A stretch of DNA of 64,000 nt from Oceanithermus profundus DSM 14977 (GTDB taxonomy: Bacteria > Deinococcota > Deinococci > Deinococcales > Marinithermaceae), in the NCBI RefSeq assembly GCF_000183745.1, contig NC_014761.1, positions 2,046,001 through 2,110,000 of the forward strand, in the 5' to 3' direction. Under the pieces are notes generated by a model. That model was not told the origin of the DNA. It ran no database searches and saw only the letters and a program-made list of their open reading frames with translations. Positions 1 to 6,928 of this stretch are shown here, one piece after another (positions within the stretch are counted from its first letter, which is position 1; every line of letters begins with the position of its first letter). Both the position numbers and the translations under genes were made by a program.

Positions 1-161
1 GCGATCTCCATGGGGTCGCCCAGGGGGGCCCGGCGCACCACGCGGACTTCCGCCCCCGGCCGCACCCCAAGCGCCAGCAAGCGCCGCCGGAGCAGCGGCG
101 GCGTGCGCAGCGCGCGGATGCGCGCGGGGGTGTCTTCGGGCAGGTCGGATAGGCGTCGCAT
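1..161 (-). CDS. feoA: FeoA-family ferrous iron transport protein (N-terminal 53 residues, runs off the window)
   Basis: The reverse strand from an ATG at 161 encodes 53 residues before the window edge. The pattern of a leader ending in LLRRRLLALGVRPGAEV followed by RRAPLGDP is the FeoA SH3-like core: RRLLxLGhxPG then a V-x-RRAPLGDP strand. FeoA is a small cytoplasmic partner of the FeoB Fe(II) transporter. feoB would be expected just outside the window on this strand, which cannot be seen. A good sigma-A promoter lies directly upstream (174-203). The C-terminal third of the protein is missing only because of the window boundary. Confidence 0.8.
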   Translation of the reverse strand, partial: MRRLSDLPEDTPARIRALRTPPLLRRRLLALGVRPGAEVRVVRRAPLGDPMEI

Positions 162-167
162 CGTTCC

Positions 168-210
168 ACCGGCATTCTAGTCCCGGGGGTTGAATCCCGT
201 CAATGCCGGT
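168..210 (-). promoter_or_regulatory. feoA promoter bracketed by a 9-bp inverted repeat
   Basis: On the minus strand TTGACG (198-203) and TAGAAT (174-179) are separated by 18 bp, a near-consensus -35/-10 pair ending 12 nt before the feoA ATG. Perfect arms ACCGGCATT (168-176 on plus) and AATGCCGGT (202-210) overlap both boxes with a 25-nt spacer. An iron-responsive repressor site is a reasonable inference, but no known Fur or DtxR consensus is recognised. Confidence 0.55.
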
Positions 211-240
211 CGGATTTCTTGGCTTTGAGAATGCGAATCG

Positions 241-999
241 TTATCGCTTTGCGGAACGCGGCTTCGCCTCGTCCTCCTCCGGGCCGAAGGCCGCCCGGTC
301 TAGGGCCTTCAACTCGGAAGCACTGAGCTCGCGCCAGGTTCCCGGCTTCTGCCCGCCCAGCCGGATCGGGCCCATCTTCACCCGCACCAGCCGCTCGACG
401 GGGTAGCCGATCGCGGCCATCATGTAGCGCACCTCGCGCTTCTTGCCCTCGGTCAGGGTGATGACGGCGCCGCCGTCCTTGGGGCGGGCCTTGAGCGCCT
501 GCACGCGCACGCCCGACTTGAGGACGAGCCCCCGCTCCAGCTTGCGCAGCAGGTCGGGCGGGGGCGTGCCCTTCCGGCTCCAGACGCGGTAGACCTTCTT
601 GACCCCGTAGCGCGGGTGGGTGAGGCGCTGGGTGAGCGCGCCGTCGTTGGTGAAAAGCAGAAGCCCCTCCGAGTCGCGGTCGAGGCGGCCCACCGGGTGC
701 AGCCCGGGCAGGTCGGGCAGCAGTTCGTAGACCGTGGGCGCCCCCGAGCGGCTTTGGCGGGTGGTTTCGTAACCCTTGGGCTTGTGCAGGGCGAGCACGA
801 CCCGGCGTTCGGGCAGCTCGGCCCGGCGGCCGCCGACGCGCACCTCGTCCCCCGGGTAGACCCTGGCCCCCAGCCCCACCACGGCGCCGTTGACGGAGAC
901 GCGGCCCGCACGGATCAGGTCCTCGGCCTTGCGGCGGCTGGGTGCGGCCCCGGCGAGCACCAGGTACTTTTGCAGGCGGATCCCGTCCATCCTTACCAT
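241..999 (-). CDS. rluB: rRNA pseudouridine synthase, RluB/RsuA family
   Basis: 252 residues. An S4 RNA-binding domain (about residues 5-65, beginning RLQKYLVLAGAAPSRRKAE) is followed by the RsuA/RluB/E/F catalytic domain. The catalytic motif GRLDRDSEGLLLFTNDG supplies the Asp nucleophile that isomerises a uridine in rRNA. LHKPKGYETT and REVRYMMAAIGYPVERLVR are further family blocks. It could act on 23S rRNA (RluB) or 16S rRNA (RsuA); sequence reading alone does not decide. Start ATG at 999; an in-frame ATG three codons later is an alternative. It is transcribed divergently from the membrane protein at 1051 and lies upstream of feoA on the same strand. Confidence 0.9.
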   Translation of the reverse strand: MVRMDGIRLQKYLVLAGAAPSRRKAEDLIRAGRVSVNGAVVGLGARVYPGDEVRVGGRRAELPERRVVLALHKPKGYETTRQSRSGAPTVYELLPDLPGLHPVGRLDRDSEGLLLFTNDGALTQRLTHPRYGVKKVYRVWSRKGTPPPDLLRKLERGLVLKSGVRVQALKARPKDGGAVITLTEGKKREVRYMMAAIGYPVERLVRVKMGPIRLGGQKPGTWRELSASELKALDRAAFGPEEDEAKPRSAKR

Positions 1000-1050
1000 T
1001 TTGCCCTAGATTTCCCGTTTTGAACAGGCGCATACTGAGGGGGGTACGGC

Positions 1051-2049
1051 ATGAAAACCCGGGCCGGCTGGATCGCGACCGCGCTGTGGCTCCTGGCCGC
1101 CGCGCTCTGGGCCTACTGGGGCGCGGGGGAGTACTTCTTCGAAGGCTACGGGGTGCCCGAGAACCCCGGCTGGGCCTACTTCGTGCCGGCGGCGGCGCTG
1201 TGGCTCCTGGGGGCGCTGGCGCTCGCGCACCCCCGCTGGGGCGGGATCTCGCTCGTGGTCGTGGGGCTGGGCTTCACCGCCTGGTGGTGGGGGTCGATGG
1301 CCGCACGCGGCCTTTTCGACCTGCAGCGCGCCCTCGGCACCGCTCCGGTCAGCCTGGCCCTGGCGCTGGTGGGGGGGCTGTGGTGGCTCGAGGGCCGCGC
1401 ACCCGGGCCGCGGAGCGCCCGCCGCTTCTGGGCGCTGGCCGCGCCGCCGGCCGTCGTGCTGGCCGTCGCCGTCTACTACCTCCCCTACGTTTCCGGGCGC
1501 GCGCCCGCCCGACCGGAAGCGTGGCGGGTGGCCACCGCGGCGGGGGGGCTCGAGTGGGCCTCCGCGGGGCCGGGGTGGAACCTGCGCCTCGGCGCGCGCT
1601 ACCCTTCGTGGGCGGAGCTGGCCGCCTACGGGCGGGAACCGGTGGGCCTCGCCGAGAAACCGGGCCCCTACGACCCGGAGCGCGAGGGGTTGTGCGCCTT
1701 CCTGGACCCTGCGGGTACGCGGCTTACGCGCGAACGCGTGGGCGTCTGGCGGCTGCCCACGCGCGCCGAGCTGGCGGCCTCGCTGGTGCGCGGCGGCGAG
1801 CTGGCGGGCTGCCGCTACCGCGAGGGGGCGTCCCGCGCCGACTGCGACCGGGTGCCGAACAAGGAGGGGCCGCTTTGGGACCCGGCCGCCCCCGCGGTCT
1901 ACTACTGGACGGCCGACACCGCGCCCGCGGGCGAGGCCTGGTACGTGCCCTACACCGGCGGCCTGCGCTACGGCGGCCGCATCGCCCACCAGCCGGCGGA
2001 CTGGGGCAACCCGCGCCACGGCTACCGCTGCGTCCGCCGCCTGCGGTGA
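1051..2049 (+). CDS. Membrane protein with C-terminal DUF1566 domain
   Basis: 332 residues. The first half is hydrophobic, with about five membrane segments (near residues 5-24, 44-60, 65-82, 97-115 and 126-147). The rest is a soluble domain containing VWRLPTRAEL, CRYREG, YYWTADTA and a C-terminal GYRCVRR. This matches the DUF1566 pattern (WRLPtxxEL ... YWS/T ... RCVR) common in bacterial surface and lipoproteins and related to the C-type-lectin-like FGE fold. Function is unknown. Start ATG with GAGGGGGG upstream; a CATACT -10 lies about 15 nt before it. It is followed by truB after 15 nt. Confidence 0.7.
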   Translation: MKTRAGWIATALWLLAAALWAYWGAGEYFFEGYGVPENPGWAYFVPAAALWLLGALALAHPRWGGISLVVVGLGFTAWWWGSMAARGLFDLQRALGTAPVSLALALVGGLWWLEGRAPGPRSARRFWALAAPPAVVLAVAVYYLPYVSGRAPARPEAWRVATAAGGLEWASAGPGWNLRLGARYPSWAELAAYGREPVGLAEKPGPYDPEREGLCAFLDPAGTRLTRERVGVWRLPTRAELAASLVRGGELAGCRYREGASRADCDRVPNKEGPLWDPAAPAVYYWTADTAPAGEAWYVPYTGGLRYGGRIAHQPADWGNPRHGYRCVRRLR

Positions 2050-2064
2050 TACAATCCGTGTGCT

Positions 2065-3000
2065 GTGGCCGTCTACGCCGTCTACAAACCCCTGGGCGCC
2101 ACCTCGCACGACGTCGTGGAGACGGCGCGCCGGGTGCTGGCCACCAAGAAGGTGGGCCACACCGGCACCCTCGACCCCCTGGCCACCGGCGTGCTGGTGC
2201 TGGCCACCGGCTCGCACACCAAGCTCGTGCCCTTCCTGTCGGGCGAGGACAAGGAGTACCTCGCCTGGATCAGCTTCGGCGGCAGCACCCCCACCCTCGA
2301 CGCCGAGGGGCCGCTCGAGCCAGCCGCCCCCTGGCGGCCCGACGAGGCGGCCCTGAGGCGGGCGCTGGCGAGGTTCCTGGAGCTCGAAGAGCAGGTACCG
2401 CCCGCCTACTCGGCGGTCAAGGTGGGCGGGGTCAAGGCCTACGAGGCGGCCCGCAGGGGCGAGGCGCTGGCGCTCGAGCCCCGGCCGGTGCGCTACCACC
2501 AGGTGGAGCTGCTGGCCCTGCAGGAGCGCCCCGAACCGCTGCGCATCGCCCCGGGCGCCGAGGGCTGGCGGCCCGACCCCCGGGGACAGGCGGTGGAGCT
2601 GCCGCCGGAACTCGCGCCCCTCCCCACCGCGGTGGTGCGGCTGGTCGTGGGCTCGGGCACCTACGTGCGCGCCTTCGCCCGCGACCTGGGCGCGGCGCTG
2701 GGTACCGGCGCCTTCCTCAGCGGCCTGGTGCGCACGCGCGTGGGGCGGGTGGGGCTCGAGCAGACCGTACCCGCCGAGACGCTCGCCCAGGCGCGCCCGC
2801 TGGCTGCGGCCGAGGTGCTCCCCTTCCCCGCCGTCGAACTCGACCACACCGAGGTGCGGCGGGTGCTCCAGGGCGTACCCTTGCCCATCCCCGCCCGCGG
2901 CCTGGTTGCCCTTACCGACCGCCAGGGCCGGCTCGTGGCCGTGGCCGAGGGCGACGGTTTCAAGCTCAAGGTGCGGCGCGTCTTCCGGCCCGAGGACTAA
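2065..3000 (+). CDS. truB: tRNA pseudouridine(55) synthase TruB
   Basis: 311 residues; makes pseudouridine-55 in the T-arm of elongator tRNAs. N-terminal YKPLGATSHDVV and VGHTGTLDPLATGVL are the TruB signature, the Asp in GTLDPLA being the catalytic nucleophile. GTYVRAFARDLG near residue 200 is the second TruB block, and a C-terminal PUA-like region follows. Start is GTG at 2065 because the conserved core begins four residues later; TACAAT at 2050-2055 could be its -10, giving a very short leader. It ends converging on the acetyltransferase gene with a 4-nt overlap. Confidence 0.93.
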   Translation: MAVYAVYKPLGATSHDVVETARRVLATKKVGHTGTLDPLATGVLVLATGSHTKLVPFLSGEDKEYLAWISFGGSTPTLDAEGPLEPAAPWRPDEAALRRALARFLELEEQVPPAYSAVKVGGVKAYEAARRGEALALEPRPVRYHQVELLALQERPEPLRIAPGAEGWRPDPRGQAVELPPELAPLPTAVVRLVVGSGTYVRAFARDLGAALGTGAFLSGLVRTRVGRVGLEQTVPAETLAQARPLAAAEVLPFPAVELDHTEVRRVLQGVPLPIPARGLVALTDRQGRLVAVAEGDGFKLKVRRVFRPED

Positions 3001-3539
3001 CCCTCCCACTCCTCGCGCAAGAGCCCCCAGACCACACGGTCGTCTACGAACTCGTGGGCGCGCAGCGCCCGGCGCAGCACCGCTTCGCGGGTGAAGCCCA
3101 GCCGTTCGGGAATGGCGCAGCTCGCCCGGTTGTCCACCGCGCAGTGGATCTCGATCCGGTCCACGGGGAAGTGCGCGAAGGCGAGCTCGACGAGGCGCCG
3201 CACCGCCCGCGTCATCAGCCCCTGTCCGGTGGCGTCCTCGGCGAGCCAGTAGCCGACCGACGCCACCCGGTTCACCGCGTCCACGCGGTTCAGCCCCAAC
3301 ACCCCCACCGCCCGCCCGTGGTGGAAGAGGACCAGGGTAAGCGCCCGCCCCTCGGCCAGCTCGCGCAGCTGGTCCTTCAGGAAGGCGCGGGTGTGGTCGA
3401 CGTCCCGCGTGGTGTCCACGAAGGGCAGCCAGCGGCGCAGGTGTTCGCGGCCCGCGTCGATCAGTTCGAAAAGGGCTTCGGCGTGCTGGGGCACGGCCAG
3501 AGCCAGCTCGAGCCCCGCCCCCAGGTCTTCGCGCAGCAT
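2997..3539 (-). CDS. GNAT N-acetyltransferase, RimJ/RimL type
   Basis: 180 residues. The GNAT fold is recognised by the RimL-type N terminus (an H-A-E-A-L-F-E-L-I-D stretch), the acetyl-CoA strand VGYWLAEDATGQGLMTRAV (Q/R-x-x-G-x-G/A type loop GQGLMT) and the C-terminal IEIHCAVDNRASCAIPERLG, all typical of ribosomal-protein alanine/serine acetyltransferases. Actual substrate unknown; RimL or RimJ, or an antibiotic/small-molecule acetylase, remain possible. Convergent with truB. Confidence 0.82.
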   Translation of the reverse strand: MLREDLGAGLELALAVPQHAEALFELIDAGREHLRRWLPFVDTTRDVDHTRAFLKDQLRELAEGRALTLVLFHHGRAVGVLGLNRVDAVNRVASVGYWLAEDATGQGLMTRAVRRLVELAFAHFPVDRIEIHCAVDNRASCAIPERLGFTREAVLRRALRAHEFVDDRVVWGLLREEWEG

Positions 3540-3594
3540 GGCTCATTGTACGCGGGGTCCGAGGGCGGGACCGCTGGACGGGAATAACATCATT

Positions 3595-3604
3595 ATGATA
3601 TCAT
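3595..3604. promoter_or_regulatory. 10-bp palindrome upstream of the SPFH gene, candidate operator
   Basis: ATGATATCAT is a perfect palindrome 20 nt before the SPFH start, set in a short AT-rich patch (3585-3612) that also reads ATCATTATGAT. TATGAT at 3594-3599 could be a -10. An Arc-type repressor is encoded two features downstream, so autoregulation is plausible but inferred. Confidence 0.4.
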
Positions 3605-3624
3605 CCTGATACCAGGAGGTGCGG

Positions 3625-4509
3625 ATGAAACAGATTGCCGAGAAACCGGCGTTCAAGATCAATGGATTCGCCATGCTGCTGGTGGTCCTCGCGCTGCTCG
3701 TCTTCAGCGGCTGGGAGGGCTGGCGCTTCTTCGCCGAGATCACCCTGCGCACGAACTGGGGCGCCCTCGCGTGGAGCACGCTCGCCCTGATCGCCTTCTT
3801 CCTCCTCGTACCCGGATTCTTCACCGTCCAGCCCAACCGGGCCAAGGTGCTCATCTTCTTCGGCAAGTACACCGGGAGCGTGCGCGACGACGGCTTCTGG
3901 TGGGCCAACCCCTTCACCGGCAAGGTGGCCGTCAGCCTGCGGGTGCGCAACTTTAACTCCGACGTGCTCAAGGTCAACGACAAGCACGGCAACCCCATCG
4001 AGATCGGCACCGTGGTGGTCTGGCAGGTGGTGGACACGGCCAAGGCCGTCTTCGACGTGGACGACTACGAGGAGTTCGTCCGGGTGCAGGTCGAGACGGC
4101 CATCCGGGCGCTGGCGAGCCGCTACCCTTACGACGCCGAGGAGCACGAGCTCTCGTTGCGCGGCAGCCCCGACGCGGTGGCCCAGGCCCTCACCGACGAG
4201 GTGCAGGAACGGCTCAAGGTGGCCGGGGTGAAGGTGCTCGAAGCCCGCATCAGCCACCTCGCCTACGCGCCGGAGATCGCCCAGGCGATGCTGCGGCGCC
4301 AGCAAGCGCAGGCCATCATCTCGGCGCGCCGCCTCATCGTGGACGCGGCGGTGGGGATGGTGCAGCAGGCGCTCGAGCACCTGGAGCGCCAAAACGTGGT
4401 CGCGCTCGACGAAGAAAAGAAGGCCGCCATGGTCAACAACCTGATGGTGGTGCTGACCGGCGACCAGTCGGCGAGTCCGGTGATTAATACCGGAACCCTT
4501 TACGGTTAA
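3625..4509 (+). CDS. SPFH/Band 7 domain membrane protein
   Basis: 294 residues. Two membrane helices (about residues 12-30 and 41-60) are followed by a prohibitin-homology domain starting PGFFTVQPNRAKVLIFFGKY and containing LRVRNFNS, TVVVWQVVDT and the late block HLAYAPEIAQAMLRRQQAQA. SPFH proteins scaffold membrane microdomains and often pair with membrane proteases. The ATG at 3625 is chosen because AGGAGG (3614-3619) sits 5 nt upstream; an in-frame GTG at 3619 overlaps that ribosome site. It heads a same-strand cluster with an Arc-type repressor, a PH-domain protein and a CPBP protease; a repeat element separates it from the second gene. Confidence 0.85.
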   Translation: MKQIAEKPAFKINGFAMLLVVLALLVFSGWEGWRFFAEITLRTNWGALAWSTLALIAFFLLVPGFFTVQPNRAKVLIFFGKYTGSVRDDGFWWANPFTGKVAVSLRVRNFNSDVLKVNDKHGNPIEIGTVVVWQVVDTAKAVFDVDDYEEFVRVQVETAIRALASRYPYDAEEHELSLRGSPDAVAQALTDEVQERLKVAGVKVLEARISHLAYAPEIAQAMLRRQQAQAIISARRLIVDAAVGMVQQALEHLERQNVVALDEEKKAAMVNNLMVVLTGDQSASPVINTGTLYG

Positions 4510-4520
4510 GCAGGAGGTAA

Positions 4521-4653
4521 GGGTGTGGGAGGTAGGAGGTAGGAAGCCCGTGCAGATTTCTTACGTAACCACTTGCGCATTACCCCGGAAGCAACGAGCT
4601 AAGAAGCTGCGATGAGGATGCCGCTTCCTACACCCCACCCACATCCCACATCC
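4521..4653. repeat. G-rich inverted-repeat element, copy A
   Basis: Left arm starts GGGTGTGGGAGGTAGGAGGT (4521-4540) and runs to GGAAGC at 4547. The right arm (4623-4653) begins GCTTCCTAC and ends with two overlapping CCCACATCC units. About 75 bp of unrelated sequence lies between. The arms share the inner GTAGGAAGC/GCTTCCTAC and outer GTGGG/CCCAC parts but differ in the middle. It carries no gene. The right end is 5 nt before the ATG of the Arc-type gene. Confidence 0.7.
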
Positions 4654-4658
4654 CAACT

Positions 4659-4841
4659 ATGAAAAAACGCTTCCTCCTCCGCCTCGATCCCAAGGTGTAC
4701 GATGCCCTCGCCAAGTGGGCGGCCGACGACCTGCGCAGCGTCAACGCCCAGATCGAGTACCTGCTCACCAAGGCGCTGAAGGAGGCGGGCCGCCTTCCGC
4801 GGGAGGAGGAACGCAAGGAGACGCAAGGTGGAGACGTTTGA
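4659..4841 (+). CDS. Arc-type ribbon-helix-helix DNA-binding protein
   Basis: 60 residues. The N-terminal strand [20 protein letters not shown] and helices with [15 protein letters not shown] match the Arc/MetJ ribbon-helix-helix fold, with the RFLLRL strand for major-groove contact; such proteins act as dimers. Genes like this are often placed beside SPFH genes. No Shine-Dalgarno is present: the 20 nt before the ATG are the pyrimidine-rich right arm of repeat copy A. Initiation therefore may depend on coupling, a leaderless transcript or an upstream loading site. It overlaps the next gene by 14 nt. Confidence 0.78.
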   Translation: MKKRFLLRLDPKVYDALAKWAADDLRSVNAQIEYLLTKALKEAGRLPREEERKETQGGDV

Positions 4842-5349
4842 CCCCGACCTCGACACCGCCGGACGCCCGTTGCGCGCCGCCGGCCTGCTTCTCATGGGGG
4901 CCGCCCTGGCCTACTACGCCTACGGCACGGCTGCGGGGCTGCCGCTGGCACGGGCGCTGGTGGCGCTTTGGGTCTTTCTGATCGTGGCCGTCTTCGTGGG
5001 GCTCTTGTGGTGGATGCCGGCGCGGCTGCGGTACGCGCTGTCGGACGAGGCCCTGGAAATCCAGCACTTTCTGGGCCGCCGCCGCATTCAGCTCGAAAAC
5101 CTGCGCGAGGTCCACGAAGTCACCTTCGCGCTGGGCCGCCGCAGCGGCAGCGCCGCGTTGCCGGGGTACTACGTGGGGCGGTTCCAGAGCAACCTGGGCC
5201 GCGTCACCGCCTACACCGGACGCGCCGCGGGCGAGGGGCTCCTGCTCGTGCTCCACACCGGCGAGCAGGTGCTGCTCGCCCCCAAGCGGGCCGGTCTGAT
5301 GCGGACGCGGCTGCAGCGCGCAACCCGCGAAGGCGCCGAGGAGGCCTAA
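4828..5349 (+). CDS. Membrane protein with bacterial PH-like domain
   Basis: 173 residues. Two adjacent hydrophobic segments (about residues 17-34 and 42-61) are followed by a beta-rich region with [12 protein letters not shown], the block [19 protein letters not shown] and [13 protein letters not shown], a pattern found in bacterial PH domains (bPH_5 type). Function unknown. GTG start at 4828 with AAGGAG at 4815-4820; it overlaps the repressor gene and is 1 nt from the protease gene, indicating one transcript. Confidence 0.7.
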   Translation: METFDPDLDTAGRPLRAAGLLLMGAALAYYAYGTAAGLPLARALVALWVFLIVAVFVGLLWWMPARLRYALSDEALEIQHFLGRRRIQLENLREVHEVTFALGRRSGSAALPGYYVGRFQSNLGRVTAYTGRAAGEGLLLVLHTGEQVLLAPKRAGLMRTRLQRATREGAEEA

Positions 5350-5350
5350 G

Positions 5351-6220
5351 GTGAACCAAGCCGACCGAGCCGTAACCCTGACCATCGTCCTCAGCTGGCT
5401 TTTGTTCGCGGTCTACTACGTGGAGGTGGGCACGCTCTCGAGCCCCTGGTTCCTGGGGTTCAGCCTGGTCTACATGTGGATTCCGGGCATCGTCGCCCTG
5501 GTGCTGGCGCGGCGGGAGGGGCTGCGCCTGCAGATCTGGAGCCGACCGAACCGCTGGTGGTTGCTCGCCCTTCTGCTGCCGGTGCTGTTTGCCCTCGCCA
5601 GCATCGTCGCCAGCCTCCCCCTCGACACCTACGTGGGCCTCGCCCAGGTCCGCGAGGCCATCGCCGCGCGCACCGGGGCCGAAGGGGCGGGCCTGCCCGA
5701 GTGGGCCCTGTGGACGGCGCTGATCGTCCAGGGGCTGCTGGCGGGCGCGACGATCAACCTGCTCTTTGCGCTGGGCGAGGAGCTGATGTGGCGCGGCTAC
5801 CTCTGGGAGCGCACGCGCGAGCTCGGCTTCTGGCCCGCGTCGCTCTACATCGGCGTCGTCTGGGGCGCGTGGCACGCCCCGCTCGTCTACTTCCTGGGCT
5901 ACAACTACCCCGAGCACCGCTTCCTGGGGGTCTTCTTCATGGTGGTCTTCACGGTATTGCTTACCCCCTGGATGCTCTACCTGCGTGAAAAGGGCGGGGC
6001 GGTCGCGGTGCCGGCCCTATTCCACGGCACCCTCAACGCCGTGGCCGGGCTGCCCCTCCTCGTCTTCGCAGGCAGCGCCGATCCGCTGGCCCGCACGAAC
6101 GACCTCCTGGTGGGCCTCACCGGCCTGGGCGGGTTCGTGGTGCTGGCGCTTTCGAACCTGTACCTGCGGCGGCTGCGCCCGCCCGAGCGGCCCCTTGAAG
6201 ACGAATCCCGGCCGTCCTAA
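5351..6220 (+). CDS. CPBP-family intramembrane metalloprotease
   Basis: 289 residues with about seven membrane helices. The CPBP/Abi motifs are all present: EELMWRG (EExxxR), a tract with WGAWHAPLVY (second motif His) and LFHGTLNA (HxxxN). These residues bind the metal in the membrane, as in Rce1-like proteases. GTG start follows the PH-domain gene by 1 nt. Association with SPFH, PH and Arc genes suggests a membrane quality-control or signalling module; substrate unknown. Confidence 0.85.
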   Translation: MNQADRAVTLTIVLSWLLFAVYYVEVGTLSSPWFLGFSLVYMWIPGIVALVLARREGLRLQIWSRPNRWWLLALLLPVLFALASIVASLPLDTYVGLAQVREAIAARTGAEGAGLPEWALWTALIVQGLLAGATINLLFALGEELMWRGYLWERTRELGFWPASLYIGVVWGAWHAPLVYFLGYNYPEHRFLGVFFMVVFTVLLTPWMLYLREKGGAVAVPALFHGTLNAVAGLPLLVFAGSADPLARTNDLLVGLTGLGGFVVLALSNLYLRRLRPPERPLEDESRPS

Positions 6221-6239
6221 GCTGAAGGTGGAGGTCGCG

Positions 6240-6764
6240 GTGAAAGCGGGTGCGGCGCGTTCTTGGACGCTGCTTCTGGTGTGCCTGGGCGCGGTGCTCG
6301 CGCTTGCGGTCCGGGGGCAACCCGCGGACGTCCCCTGGCCCGTGGACGTCGCGCAAACCCAGGTGGGCTACGGCTTCCGCTTCGACCAAAGCGTGCCGCG
6401 CTGGCAGGTGTTCTACCCGGTCCACGACAGCCTGCGCGCTCTGGCCCTGCACGTGGGCGTCGTCGGGGACCCGGGGAAGCTGATCGTGGAGATCCGCGAT
6501 GCGGAAGACGCGGTTCTGGTCCGGTTCGTGCGCGCCGTACGCGCGAGCGGCTGGGTCTACCTCCCCTTCGACGCCCCGCTGCGGGTCCATCCCGGCCGGC
6601 CCTACCGCATCTACGTCTACGCGGACCGCCCCTCCCCCAACCCCAAGCAGCGCTTCTTCTGGAGCGGGGCCTTCGTGCCCGATTTCTGCCCGCCGTGCAC
6701 GACGGACGTCTCCGGCGGCCGCCCCGGCTTCCGCTACGCCTTCGTCGTCTACGCTTCCCGCTGA
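6240..6764 (+). CDS. Exported protein of unknown function
   Basis: 174 residues. An N-terminal signal peptide (basic start, then a hydrophobic run TLLLVCLGAVLALAV and a small-residue region) is followed by a beta-rich domain with YGFRFDQSV, WVYLPFDAPL and PYRIYVYAD, resembling a jelly-roll. Two close cysteines (CPPC) occur near residue 153. GTG at 6240 is chosen for the GGAGGT ribosome site a few bases upstream. No family recognised. It may be the last gene of the SPFH cluster. Confidence 0.65.
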   Translation: MKAGAARSWTLLLVCLGAVLALAVRGQPADVPWPVDVAQTQVGYGFRFDQSVPRWQVFYPVHDSLRALALHVGVVGDPGKLIVEIRDAEDAVLVRFVRAVRASGWVYLPFDAPLRVHPGRPYRIYVYADRPSPNPKQRFFWSGAFVPDFCPPCTTDVSGGRPGFRYAFVVYASR

Positions 6765-6770
6765 GCCCGC

Positions 6771-6800
6771 TTGCCCGGCGGCCGTGGGCGCGGTTATAGT
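6771..6800 (+). promoter_or_regulatory. trp operon promoter
   Basis: TTGCCC (6771-6776), an 18-bp spacer and TATAGT (6795-6800) form the promoter. The predicted transcription start, about 7 nt after the -10, coincides with or just precedes the trpL ATG at 6808, so the leader peptide mRNA is probably leaderless. Confidence 0.65.
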
Positions 6801-6807
6801 GAGCGCA

Positions 6808-6849
6808 ATGAAGCGCTTCGCCGTTCGCTTCTGGTGGTGGCCCGGTTAA
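6808..6849 (+). CDS. trpL: trp operon leader peptide (13 residues, three consecutive Trp codons)
   Basis: The frame MKRFAVRFWWWPG ends at TAA 6847-6849. Three tandem TGG codons (6832-6840) sit immediately before alternative RNA stems and a terminator upstream of trpE, the layout of ribosome-mediated attenuation: scarce charged tRNA-Trp stalls the ribosome on the TGG run and favours the antiterminator. There is no Shine-Dalgarno; the -10 box ends 7 nt before the ATG, so initiation is likely on a leaderless 5' end. Confidence 0.88.
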   Translation: MKRFAVRFWWWPG

Positions 6850-6911
6850 CCCCGGGGCGGACGGCGTTTGCTTGATTCCCGGGGTGCGGCACGCCGGGAG
6901 TTTTTCTTTTT
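6850..6911 (+). terminator. trp attenuator (antiterminator/terminator)
   Basis: The terminator stem is 6877-6899: TCCCGG pairs with CCGGGA, extended by GT/AC after one G-G mismatch, followed by the T-rich tract TTTTTCTTTTT (6901-6911). The preceding CCCCGGGG (6850-6857) can pair with CCCGGGG (6878-6884), giving an antiterminator, and CCCGG (6841-6845, just after the Trp codons) can in turn pair with that segment. The set explains how translation of the leader could switch trpE on or off. Confidence 0.8.
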
Positions 6912-6928
6912 AGGAAGGGGAAACGACG

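Noticed and set aside
4521-4653. Copy A as a simple transcription terminator
   Set aside because: The arms are imperfect, 75 bp apart and lack a T-tract, and the same arms recur at other loci.
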